In this document: positions 8,172 through 15,844 of the stretch, piece by piece
Layout: every line of letters begins with the position of its first letter
How positions within the stretch are numbered: position 1 is the first letter of the stretch
The notes under the pieces: model-generated
What the model was told of the DNA's origin: nothing
The model's input: the letters and a program-made list of their open reading frames with translations, nothing else
The model's database searches: none
Translations under genes and position numbers: made by a program
NCBI RefSeq assembly: GCF_022669155.1
Contig: NZ_JALBVB010000019.1
Coordinates: 1 to 57,823 of the forward strand
Length of the DNA: 57,823 nt
Source of the DNA: Kineococcus sp. TRM81007
GTDB lineage: Bacteria > Actinomycetota > Actinomycetes > Actinomycetales > Kineococcaceae
Direction of reading: 5' to 3'

Positions 8172-9317
8172 GTGACCGACGCAGCGGCCGGCCCGGCCCG
8201 CGGCGAGGAGATGGTGCAGCTGCTGGACGCCACCGGCGCCCGGCGCGCGCACCCGGACCACGACGTGCACCTGGAGCCCGCCGAGGCGCTGGAGGTGCTG
8301 CGGGACCTGGTGCTGCTGCGCCGCCTGGACGCCGAGGCCGAGGCCCTGCAGCGGCAGGGCGAGCTGGGCCTGTGGGCGGGCAGCCGCGGCCAGGAGGCCG
8401 CGCAGGTCGGCGCCGCACGCGCCCTGCGCCGTCAGGACCACGTCTTCCCCAGCTACCGCGACCACGGCTTCCTGCTGGCGCGCGGGGTGGACCCGCTGCA
8501 CCTGCTGAGCCTGTTCCGCGGTGTCGACCACGGCGGCTGGGACCCCGTGGAGCACGGCGTGCACCCGTACACGCTCGTCATCGCCGCGCAGATGCTGCCC
8601 GCCGTCGGCTACGCGATGGGCGTGCAGCGCGACGGCGCCGTCGGCACCGGTGACCCCGCCCGCGACACCGCCGTCGTCGCGTGCTTCGGCGACGGCGCGA
8701 CCAGCCAGGGCGAGGCCGCCGAGGCGCTGAACTGGGCGGCCGTCTACAACGCGCCCGTGGTGTTCCTGTGCCAGAACAACCAGTGGGCGATCTCCGAACC
8801 CGTGCGCCAGCAGTCGACCGTGCCGCTGCACCGTCGCGCCGAGGGGGCCGGCGTGCCGGGGGTCCTCGTCGACGGCAACGACGTGCTGGCGGTGCTCTCG
8901 GTGGTCCGTTCCGCGCTGGAGCGCGCCCGCTCCGGCGGTGGCCCCACGTTCGTCGAGGCGTACACGTACCGGATGGGCGCGCACACCACCGCCGACGACC
9001 CCGGCCGCTACCGCGACGCCGCCGAGGTCGACGCCTGGCGCGAGAAGGACCCGATCGACCGCTTCCGCGCCCACCTGCGCGCCGAGGGCGTGCTCGACGA
9101 CGCCTTCGAGGAGCGGCTGGCCGCCGAGGCCGACGCCTTCGCCGAGCGGCTGCGCGCCGGGGTGCAGGACATGGCCGACCCGGAACCGGCGTCGATGTTC
9201 GAGCACGCCTACGCCGAGCCGCACCCGCAGGTCGTGGCCGAGCGCGACGAGTTCCTCGCCGCCTGGGCCCGCCACGAGCAGGACGAGCAGCACGCCACCG
9301 CCGGGAGGGACCGCTGA
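8172..9317 (+). CDS. 2-oxoacid dehydrogenase E1 component, alpha subunit
   Basis: A 381-residue thiamine-diphosphate subunit of a pyruvate or branched-chain 2-oxoacid dehydrogenase complex. The ThDP motif begins GDGATSQGE at 173 and ends at Asn202-Asn203 (QNNQWAIS). The phosphorylation-loop region TYRMGAHTTADDPGRYR is typical of BCKDH/PDH alpha chains. The GTG start has a good RBS (ggaggagcac). The stop overlaps the E1beta ATG. Whether the substrate is pyruvate or branched-chain oxoacids is unresolved; a two-chain E1 in actinobacteria is more often the branched-chain enzyme. Confidence 0.92.
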   Translation: MTDAAAGPARGEEMVQLLDATGARRAHPDHDVHLEPAEALEVLRDLVLLRRLDAEAEALQRQGELGLWAGSRGQEAAQVGAARALRRQDHVFPSYRDHGFLLARGVDPLHLLSLFRGVDHGGWDPVEHGVHPYTLVIAAQMLPAVGYAMGVQRDGAVGTGDPARDTAVVACFGDGATSQGEAAEALNWAAVYNAPVVFLCQNNQWAISEPVRQQSTVPLHRRAEGAGVPGVLVDGNDVLAVLSVVRSALERARSGGGPTFVEAYTYRMGAHTTADDPGRYRDAAEVDAWREKDPIDRFRAHLRAEGVLDDAFEERLAAEADAFAERLRAGVQDMADPEPASMFEHAYAEPHPQVVAERDEFLAAWARHEQDEQHATAGRDR

Positions 9318-10300
9318 TGGAGCGCATGCCGATCGCCAAGGCGATCAACGCCGGCCTGCGGGCCGCGATGGAGCGGGACCCGCGGGTCCTGCTGATGGGG
9401 GAGGACATCGGCCGCCTCGGTGGCGTCTTCCGCGTCACCGACGGCCTGCAGAAGGACTTCGGCGAGGACCGCGTCCTCGACACGCCGCTGGCCGAGGCCG
9501 GGATCGTCGGCACCGCCCTCGGCATGGCGCTGCGCGGGTACCGGCCGGTGTGCGAGATCCAGTTCAACGGTTTCGTGTACCCCGCGTTCAGCCAGATCGT
9601 CACCCAGCTGGCGAAGCTGCGGGCGCGCTCGCGCGGCCGGCTGTCCGTGCCGGTGGTGATCCGCATGCCCGCCGGCGGCGGCATCGGCTCGGTGGAGCAC
9701 CACTCCGAGAGCCCCGAGGCGCTGTTCGCGCACGTCCCCGGTCTGCGCGTGGTGTACCCGTCGAGCGCCCACGACGCGTACTGGACGGTGCAGCAGTCCA
9801 TCGCCTCCGCCGACCCGGTGCTGTTCCTGGAACCGGAACGGCGCTACTGGGAGAAGGGCGACGTCGACACCGCCCTGGCCCCGGGTGAGGTGACGTCCCT
9901 GCACCGGGCGCGCGTGCTGCGCTCCGGCACCGACGCCACCGTCGTGGCGTACGGGCCCACGGTGAAGCTGGCGCTGGACGCCGCCGCCGAGGCCGCCGAG
10001 GACGGCACGCAGCTGGAGGTCGTGGACCTGCGCTCCATCTCCCCGTTGGACGTGGACACCGTCACGGAGTCGGTGCGGCGCACCGGCCGGCTCGTCGTCG
10101 TGCAGGAGGCGCCGCTGTCCCACGGCACCGGTGCGGAACTCGCCGCGCAGGTCACCGAGCGGTGCTTCTACTCCCTGGAGGCGCCCGTGAAGCGGGTCGG
10201 CGGGTACCACCTGCCGTACCCGGCGGCGCGGGTGGAGGAGCACTACCTGCCCACGGTGGACCGGGTGCTCGACGCCGTGGAGCAGGCGCTCGCCGCCTGA
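9317..10300 (+). CDS. 2-oxoacid dehydrogenase E1 component, beta subunit
   Basis: A 327-residue transketolase-like subunit that pairs with the alpha chain to decarboxylate the 2-oxo acid and reductively acylate the lipoyl group of E2. Visible are LLMGEDIGRLGGVFRVT, the DTPLAEAGIVGTALGMAL block with the ThDP-activating Glu, and SVEHHSESPEALFAHVPGL. The ATG shares a base with the alpha stop (TGATG), so synthesis is coupled one to one. An imperfect GC hairpin (10319-10342) follows before E2. Confidence 0.93.
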   Translation: MERMPIAKAINAGLRAAMERDPRVLLMGEDIGRLGGVFRVTDGLQKDFGEDRVLDTPLAEAGIVGTALGMALRGYRPVCEIQFNGFVYPAFSQIVTQLAKLRARSRGRLSVPVVIRMPAGGGIGSVEHHSESPEALFAHVPGLRVVYPSSAHDAYWTVQQSIASADPVLFLEPERRYWEKGDVDTALAPGEVTSLHRARVLRSGTDATVVAYGPTVKLALDAAAEAAEDGTQLEVVDLRSISPLDVDTVTESVRRTGRLVVVQEAPLSHGTGAELAAQVTERCFYSLEAPVKRVGGYHLPYPAARVEEHYLPTVDRVLDAVEQALAA

Positions 10301-10318
10301 GGTGCACCCCGCACCGAC

Positions 10319-10342
10319 GGCGCCCCGGGGACCCCGGGCGCC
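10319..10342 (+). other. Intercistronic GC hairpin between E1beta and E2
   Basis: ggcgccccgggg and ccccgggcgcc form a near-perfect stem around a single A, with one bulged C. It sits 19 bp after E1beta and 40 bp before E2. Lacking a U-tract, it may stabilise or process the message or partly attenuate E2 expression. Confidence 0.35.
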
Positions 10343-10381
10343 GAGAAGACCGACGAACCCGAAGAACCCGAAGGGGACCCT

Positions 10382-11695
10382 GTGCACCAGCGGTTCGCCC
10401 TGCCCGACGTGGGTGAGGGACTCACCGAGGCCGAGATCGTGTCGTGGAAGGTCCGGGCCGGCGACACCGTCGCCGTGAACGACGTCCTCGTCGAGATCGA
10501 GACCGCCAAGTCGCTCGTCGAACTGCCCAGCCCGTACGCGGGCACCGTCGTGCAGCTGCTGGCGGCCGAGGGCAGCACCGTCGAGGTGGGGTCGGACATC
10601 GTCGTCATCGGCGACGCCGCGGCCGGAGCGGAACCCGCCGGGCCCGCGGTACCCGCCGAGCCCGCGGAGCCCTCCGGGTCCGCCGCCTCCGGGGGGGCGG
10701 TGGGCGAGGAGTCCTCGGGCGCGACGCTCGTGGGCTACGGCACCCGGGAGAGCACCGCCCGCCGCCGCCGCGCCGCTCCCCCCGCCCCGCGGCCGGAGCA
10801 GCCGCAGGCCCCCGCCGCCCCGGCGAGCGGCCCCGTCCTGGCCAAGCCGCCGGTGCGCAAGCTCGCCCGCGACCTCGGCGTGGACCTCGCCGACGCCACC
10901 CCCACCGGCCCCGGCGGGACCGTCACCCGCGCCGACGTCCTGGCCCTGGTCCCGTCCGCACCCGCGGAACCGGCCCGCCGCGAGGACCGGCACGAGCGGG
11001 AGCGGCACGTGCCGATCCGCGGCGTGCGCAAGGCCACGGCCGCGGCGATGGTGGAGAGCGCGTTCTCCGCCCCGCACGTCACGGTGTTCACCACGGTCGA
11101 CGCCACCCGCACGATGAAGCTGGTGCGCCGCCTGAAGGAGGACCCGGAGTTCGCCGGGGTGCGCGTCTCGCCGCTGCTGCTGGTGGCGAAGGCGCTGCTG
11201 GTGGCGGTGCGTCGCAACCCCGACATCAACGCGACCTGGGACGGGGACAACCAGGTGATCGTGGTGAAGAACTACGTGAACCTCGGGATCGCGGTGGCCA
11301 CGCCGCGCGGGCTGCTCGTGCCGAACGTCAAGGACGCGGACGAGATGACCCTGAAGCAGCTCGCCGTCTCCCTCGGGGAGGTGGCCGGCCGGGCCCGCGA
11401 CGGCAAGGCGCAGCCGGCCGACCTGGCCGAGGGGACCATCACCATCACGAACGTGGGCACGTTCGGCATCGACACCGGCACCCCCATCCTCAACCCGGGG
11501 GAGGCCGCGATCCTGGCCGTCGGCAAGATCGCGCAGAAGCCCTGGGTCCACAAGGGCAAGGTGAAACCCCGCTACCTGGCGACGCTGAGCCTGTCGTTCG
11601 ACCACCGGATGCTCGACGGGGAGAGCGGCTCGCGGGCCCTGGCCGACATCGCCGCCGTCCTGGAAGATCCCGCACGGGCCCTCACCTGGACATGA
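10382..11695 (+). CDS. Dihydrolipoamide acyltransferase (E2)
   Basis: A 437-residue E2 with three parts: a single lipoyl domain with the modified Lys43 in EIETAKSLVELPSP; a Pro/Ala linker; a peripheral-subunit-binding domain (VRKLARDLGVDLADATPTGPGG, here about 158-190); and the acyltransferase domain with catalytic His408 and Asp412 in DHRMLDG. A single lipoyl domain is usual for branched-chain E2. The GTG start lies after a purine-rich stretch (gaaggggaccct). No lipoamide dehydrogenase (E3) is encoded within the window, so E3 must be supplied from elsewhere. Confidence 0.93.
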   Translation: MHQRFALPDVGEGLTEAEIVSWKVRAGDTVAVNDVLVEIETAKSLVELPSPYAGTVVQLLAAEGSTVEVGSDIVVIGDAAAGAEPAGPAVPAEPAEPSGSAASGGAVGEESSGATLVGYGTRESTARRRRAAPPAPRPEQPQAPAAPASGPVLAKPPVRKLARDLGVDLADATPTGPGGTVTRADVLALVPSAPAEPARREDRHERERHVPIRGVRKATAAAMVESAFSAPHVTVFTTVDATRTMKLVRRLKEDPEFAGVRVSPLLLVAKALLVAVRRNPDINATWDGDNQVIVVKNYVNLGIAVATPRGLLVPNVKDADEMTLKQLAVSLGEVAGRARDGKAQPADLAEGTITITNVGTFGIDTGTPILNPGEAAILAVGKIAQKPWVHKGKVKPRYLATLSLSFDHRMLDGESGSRALADIAAVLEDPARALTWT

Positions 11696-11716
11696 GGAGG
11701 TTTCCCCGGAACCCCA

Positions 11717-11732
11717 CCGGGCAGGTGCCCGG
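11717..11732. terminator. Weak hairpin between convergent E2 and SDR genes
   Basis: Perfect 7-bp arms ccgggca/tgcccgg with a 2-nt centre, lying between the E2 stop (11695) and the SDR stop (11782). Too small to be certain. Confidence 0.3.
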
Positions 11733-11781
11733 CCGGAGGACGACGAGGGGGAACGGGGGTGCCTGACCGGCGCCACCGGGT

Positions 11782-12723
11782 TCAGCGGTACCCGGTGGTG
11801 TCCGCGGGGCGGCCGGCCAGCAGCACCTCCGCGACGTACCGGTACCCGTCCGGGCGGCTTCCGTCGACGTCGTCGATGCCGTACTCGCGCGCCAGGGAAC
11901 CGGAGTCCAGGGTGCGGCCGGAGAACCTCGACCGCTGCCGGTCGGTGGCCAGCGCCGCCACGCACCGGCCCGTGAAGGTCGGCGACTCCGAGATGGCGAA
12001 GTGGGGTTCCTGCGCCAGGGCGTCGCGCCAGTTCTCCTCCGTGACGCCGAACCCCTCGAGCATCGCCTCCGAGCGGAGCCACCCGGGTGTCAGCGCGACG
12101 GCGGTGCAGCCGTGCGGGGCGGTCTCCGCGGCCAGCGCCACCGCGAGCGGGTGCGAGGCGGCCTTGGCGACGTGGAACGCCAGGGTGGTGCCGGTGCGGT
12201 AGCGGGAGTTGTGCTCGGCGGTCCCGTCCGTCATCACCACCACGAGGCCACCGGGTTCCCGCAGCAGCAGGGGCAGCAGCGCGTGCGCGGTGACGACGTG
12301 CGACTCGATCCCCAGCCGCAGCATCCGCAGGCTCGCGGCCAGGTCGTGCTCCCACACCGGCGCCCCCCACGTCATCAGGTGGTCGCCGCCCCAGACGCCG
12401 TCGACGAGGACGTCGAGACGGCCGTGCTCGGCGTCCACCCGCGCGGCCAGCGCCTGCACCTGCGCGGGGTCGAGGTGGTCGCAGCGCACCGGCACGCCGC
12501 GGCCGCCGGCGGCGTCGACGAGGGCGGCGGTCTCCTCGATCGTCTCGGGGCGGCCCACCTCGGAGCGGGCGGCGGCGCTGGAGCGGCCGGTCACCCACAC
12601 CGTCGCCCCGGCACGGCCGAGCTCGACGGCGATCGCGCGGCTGGCGCCGCGGGTACCGCCCGCCACGAGGGCGACGCGGCCGGTCAGGTCGGGCGGGGTC
12701 CACGGGGTGCTCTGCTCGCTCAT
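11782..12723 (-). CDS. Short-chain dehydrogenase/reductase (SDR), catalytic Tyr replaced
   Basis: A 313-residue SDR with an N-terminal Rossmann turn AGGTRGASR at 21-29 and the VTPGW-type segment ALTPGWLRSE. At the catalytic YxxxK position the sequence reads Phe183-x-x-x-Lys187 (AFHVAKAA), so the proton-donating tyrosine is absent; the enzyme may be inactive, altered in mechanism, or a sensor. The ATG at 12723 is 18 bp from a perfect inverted repeat shared with the divergent WYL regulator. SDRs of this group are often paired with such a regulator that represses them, as the layout suggests here. Confidence 0.87.
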   Translation of the reverse strand: MSEQSTPWTPPDLTGRVALVAGGTRGASRAIAVELGRAGATVWVTGRSSAAARSEVGRPETIEETAALVDAAGGRGVPVRCDHLDPAQVQALAARVDAEHGRLDVLVDGVWGGDHLMTWGAPVWEHDLAASLRMLRLGIESHVVTAHALLPLLLREPGGLVVVMTDGTAEHNSRYRTGTTLAFHVAKAASHPLAVALAAETAPHGCTAVALTPGWLRSEAMLEGFGVTEENWRDALAQEPHFAISESPTFTGRCVAALATDRQRSRFSGRTLDSGSLAREYGIDDVDGSRPDGYRYVAEVLLAGRPADTTGYR

Positions 12724-12740
12724 GCGGCCACCCTCGCGCC

Positions 12741-12767
12741 GAACCCTGACAGGTGCCGTCAGGGTTC
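12741..12767. promoter_or_regulatory. Operator candidate for the divergent WYL regulator/SDR pair
   Basis: Perfect 10-bp inverted repeat gaaccctgac and gtcagggttc around a 7-nt centre. It sits 17 bp from both the SDR start (12723) and the WYL regulator start (12785), so one protein could control both genes. The inner TGACAGgtgcCGTCA resembles sites bound by HTH-WYL (YafY-type) repressors. Confidence 0.7.
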
Positions 12768-12784
12768 CCGGGCAGGATGTGCCC

Positions 12785-13750
12785 GTGCGGTCCGAGAGGC
12801 TCGTGGCCCTGCTGTTCCAGCTCCAGCGGCGCCGCGCGGTGACGGTGCCGGAACTGGCGCGCGACCTGGGCGTGTCGGTGCGCACCGCCCACCGGGACGT
12901 GGCGGCGCTGCGGGAGGCGGGTGTGCCGATCTGGAGCGAACCCGGCCGCGGCGGCGGCGTGCGGCTCGTCGACGGCTGGCGCTCGCACCTGGACGGGCTG
13001 ACGTCCAGGGAGGCGGTCGCACTGCTCACCCTCACCGCTCCGCCGGCGCTGGCCGCGCTGGGGCTGGACGGGGCGGTCGCCGCGGCGCACGCGAAGGTGA
13101 GCGCCACCCTGCCGGAGGAGCTGCGCGAACGCGCCGGTGCCCTGGCGCAGCGGTTCCACCTCGACGCACCCGGCTGGTTCCGCGCCCAGGACGACACCCC
13201 GGAGCTGACGGTGCTGGCGCGGGCGGTGTGGGAGCAGTCGCCGGTGCGCCTCGCCTACGGCCCGGTGGGGACCGGTTCCGAGCGGACGCTGGAACCGCTG
13301 GGCCTGGTCCTCAAGGCCGGGGTCTGGTACCTGGTGGCGTCCTCGCAGGGGAGGGTGCGCACCTACCGGGTGGCCCGCGTCCGCGGGGCGGAGCTCCTGC
13401 CGGGGCGTTTCGAGCGGCCGCGGGGTTTCGACCTGGCCGCGTGGTGGGCGGCGTCCTCGGCGCAGTTCGAGCGCTCGCTGGGGGGCGTGGTCGTCACCGC
13501 GCGACTGTCCGCGCGGGGGTGGCGGGCCCTGCCGTCGGTCCTCGGCGAGCAGGTGGCGGCCGAGGCGCTGGCGGGCGCCGGGGAACCGGACGCCGCGGGC
13601 TGGTGGACGGCCCGGTTCACCCTGGAGGAACCCGCGGTCGCGGCCGGGCAGTTGCTGGCGCTGGGCGCGGACGTGGTGGTGCTGGGACCGGCCCGGGTGC
13701 GCGAGGAGCTCGCGGGCCTCGCCCGCCGCGTGCTGGAGGCGCACAGCTGA
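12785..13750 (+). CDS. HTH-WYL transcriptional regulator (YafY/DeoR-like)
   Basis: A 321-residue regulator. Residues 1-60 form the winged helix (RRRAVTVPELARDLGVSVRTAHRDV) and about 135-215 the WYL domain (LEPLGLVLKAGVWYLVA), which senses a small ligand, followed by a WCX-like C-terminal domain. Start GTG 12785 is favoured; a GTG two codons earlier (12779) is also possible. It is divergent from the SDR and likely binds the inverted repeat at 12741-12767 to regulate itself and the SDR. Inducer unknown. Confidence 0.88.
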   Translation: MRSERLVALLFQLQRRRAVTVPELARDLGVSVRTAHRDVAALREAGVPIWSEPGRGGGVRLVDGWRSHLDGLTSREAVALLTLTAPPALAALGLDGAVAAAHAKVSATLPEELRERAGALAQRFHLDAPGWFRAQDDTPELTVLARAVWEQSPVRLAYGPVGTGSERTLEPLGLVLKAGVWYLVASSQGRVRTYRVARVRGAELLPGRFERPRGFDLAAWWAASSAQFERSLGGVVVTARLSARGWRALPSVLGEQVAAEALAGAGEPDAAGWWTARFTLEEPAVAAGQLLALGADVVVLGPARVREELAGLARRVLEAHS

Positions 13751-13816
13751 CCTCCGGAGGGGGCTCGCCGCCCCCACCCGTTCGGCCTGCCGTTCCGGGA
13801 CGGGAGGCCCCAGCTC

Positions 13817-13833
13817 GGCGGCCGGGGGCCGCC
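13817..13833 (-). terminator. Terminator hairpin after the CoA-ester lyase
   Basis: Perfect 7-bp arms ggcggcc/ggccgcc with a 3-nt loop, starting 11 bp downstream of the lyase stop on the minus strand. A second smaller stem (13759-13775, gggggc/gccccc) lies just after the WYL regulator stop and could terminate that gene. Confidence 0.45.
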
Positions 13834-13843
13834 GCCCCGCGCC

Positions 13844-14686
13844 TCACAGCGGCTGGATGCCGAACGCCTCGGCGAGCTCCAGGATGCGCCGGGCACGGCC
13901 CAGGCGGGGCAGGTCGGAACCGTCGCGGACCACGCCGCCGTTCTTCTCGAAGTTCTCCACCACGTCGCTGGCCCAGGTGGCGTCGGTGGCGGTGGGGCTC
14001 ATCACCTCGTTGATGACGGGGGCCTGGTCGGCGTCCAGGCACAGCTTGCCCATCATCCCCAGGGACACGGCCACCGAGGAGTTCTCCCTCAGCTCCGGCA
14101 GGCCGCCGCCGACGGTGGGGCCGTCGACCGGGCCGGGCAGCCCACCGATGCGGCTGGCGACGACGAGGCGGCTGCGCGGGTACGCCATCGCGAGGTCGTC
14201 GGCGCTGGCGCCGGTGTCGCGGCGGTAGTCGCCGGAGCCGAACGCGAGGCGGAACGCACCGCGCGCGCACGCGATGGAGCGCGCCTCCTCGATGCCGAGG
14301 GCGGACTCGACGAGCGCCACCACGGGGGTTTCCCCGCCGAGGGCCTCGGACGTGGCGGTGACCTGCTCGCCGGCCTCCGTCTTGGCGAGCACCACGCCCA
14401 GCAGGTTCGGCGTGCCGTGCAGCTGCTCGACGTCGTCGCGCCAGTGGGGGGTGGTGACGTCGTTGATGCGCACGAACGCGCGTCCGCCGGCGCGCAGCCA
14501 CGCGACGACGTTCTCGCGGGCGGTCTCCTTGCGGCTGGGGTCGACGGCGTCCTCGACGTCGAGCACGACCTGGTCGGTGCGGGAGCGGGCCGCGGTGTCG
14601 AACAGCTCGGGGCGGGCGGCGTTCACCAGCAGCCACGTGCGCGCGTACCGCGGCTCCACCACGTGGGTCGTCCGGTCGGTGCTCAT
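13844..14686 (-). CDS. HpcH/HpaI-type CoA ester lyase (citrate lyase beta-like)
   Basis: A 280-residue TIM-barrel lyase of the CitE/malyl-CoA lyase group, which cleaves or forms C-C bonds of CoA thioesters with Mg2+. Visible are the DVEDAVDPSRKETAREN motif (Glu45, Asp46) and the metal ligand Glu127 in ALVESALGIEEAR. A strong RBS (gaggag) eight bases before the ATG fixes the start at 14686; the longer frame is read-through. The neighbours give no pathway. Typical substrates would be malyl-, citramalyl- or methylmalyl-CoA. Confidence 0.85.
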   Translation of the reverse strand: MSTDRTTHVVEPRYARTWLLVNAARPELFDTAARSRTDQVVLDVEDAVDPSRKETARENVVAWLRAGGRAFVRINDVTTPHWRDDVEQLHGTPNLLGVVLAKTEAGEQVTATSEALGGETPVVALVESALGIEEARSIACARGAFRLAFGSGDYRRDTGASADDLAMAYPRSRLVVASRIGGLPGPVDGPTVGGGLPELRENSSVAVSLGMMGKLCLDADQAPVINEVMSPTATDATWASDVVENFEKNGGVVRDGSDLPRLGRARRILELAEAFGIQPL

Positions 14687-14785
14687 GTCCGTCTCCTCAC
14701 CCGGCTGCAGCCGGCTCCCGCTCGCCGGCCCCACCGCCGGCACCAGCACCGCACCGACCGTAGCGGCCGCCGCGGCGGGTCCGTG

Positions 14786-14831
14786 CCCGCCGGCGTCCCC
14801 GGGCGACCGTGAGATGGGGCACGCCGGCGGG
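14786..14831 (-). terminator. Terminator stem after the ArsR-like regulator
   Basis: Perfect 11-bp arms cccgccggcgt (14786-14796) and acgccggcggg (14821-14831) with a 24-nt loop. The stem begins immediately after the minus-strand stop at 14832. Confidence 0.45.
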
Positions 14832-15788
14832 TCACCCCACGAGGGCGTCGCCCAGCTCCGATCGCCGGTACACCACGGAGCGCCCGTGCCGCTCGGAGTC
14901 CAGCAGGCCGGTGGCGCGCAGCGCCCGCAGGTGCTGGTTGACCGCCGGCACGGTGACGCCGCGGCGCGCGGCGAGCTCGGTGGAGGAGGCCGGTGCGGCG
15001 AGCTCGGTGAGCAGCTCGGCGCGGGTGCGGCCCAGCAGGTCCGCCAGCGCCGCGGGGGCCGGTGGGCGCCGCGGCCGCCACAGGGTCCCGACGCCGCGGG
15101 CGCCGTACATGAGGACGGGGGCCTCGGCGGCGGAGACGGGTGTGGAGGCGCGCCGGCAGAACACCGACGGCACGAGGGTGAGGCCGTCGCCGGCGGTGCT
15201 GCGGGTGTACTCCACCGGGGAGCGCAGCCGCACCTCCACGACGCCGTCGGCCAGGCGGACCCCGTCGGCCAGGCCGGCGAACATGCGGGCGCTGCCGTGC
15301 TGGACGGTCTCGCGGGCGCGGTGGGTGACGTCGGCCTCCAGCAGGGCGCGCAGGCGCGGCCAGTGGGCGGCGAAGCAGGCGTCCCAGTAGCCGCGCAGCG
15401 CGGCGACGGCGCGGCGCAGCACGGCGGCGGGCGGGCCGGTCAGCGCTGCGGGGACCCGGCCGTCGTGCAGGTGCGCGAGCTCCGCGGCCAGCGCGCGCGG
15501 GTCGGCGGCGGCGAGCGCGTCGAGCTGCTCGTCGACGCGGGTCAGCGGGGAGGTGGGGCGGGGGGTGAGCAGGTCGGGCGTCCACAGCAGGTCGTTGGTG
15601 AGCGCCAGCAGCGCGGCGGAGTCCAGCTCGTCGCGCGCGGCGTCGACCTCGTGCAGCCACGGCAGGTGCAGCGGGTAGCGGCCGGGGTCGCGGAACGAGC
15701 GCAGCGACAGGGTGAGCTCGTTGAGGGGGGAGACGGCGAAGCGCACCTCGCCGAGGTCCATGCCGGTCAGCTCGTAGCGCACGACCAT
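14832..15788 (-). CDS. ArsR-type winged-helix regulator with DUF5937-like N-terminus
   Basis: A 318-residue protein. A long N-terminal region of unknown fold (FAVSPLNELTLSLR; DUF5937-like) is followed by a C-terminal winged helix at about 260-315: AASSTELAARRGVTVPAVNQHLRAL then SERHGRSVVYRRS for the wing. It is divergent from the MFS gene with 56 bp between starts, so it probably controls that transporter and itself. No clear palindrome is seen in the gap. Ligand unknown. Confidence 0.8.
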   Translation of the reverse strand: MVVRYELTGMDLGEVRFAVSPLNELTLSLRSFRDPGRYPLHLPWLHEVDAARDELDSAALLALTNDLLWTPDLLTPRPTSPLTRVDEQLDALAAADPRALAAELAHLHDGRVPAALTGPPAAVLRRAVAALRGYWDACFAAHWPRLRALLEADVTHRARETVQHGSARMFAGLADGVRLADGVVEVRLRSPVEYTRSTAGDGLTLVPSVFCRRASTPVSAAEAPVLMYGARGVGTLWRPRRPPAPAALADLLGRTRAELLTELAAPASSTELAARRGVTVPAVNQHLRALRATGLLDSERHGRSVVYRRSELGDALVG

Positions 15789-15844
15789 GGAGTCGGACGC
15801 TACATCGTTGGAGGGGGGCGGCTGGCTCCTGGCACAACGGGGCC

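Noticed and set aside
12209-12784. Long upstream extension of the WYL regulator frame
   Set aside because: It crosses the SDR gene on the other strand and the operator; regulator similarity begins at about 12785.
9209-13777. A 1522-residue minus-strand open frame across the oxoacid dehydrogenase operon
   Set aside because: Low-complexity His/Gly/Arg composition, no start context, and opposite to four motif-verified genes.
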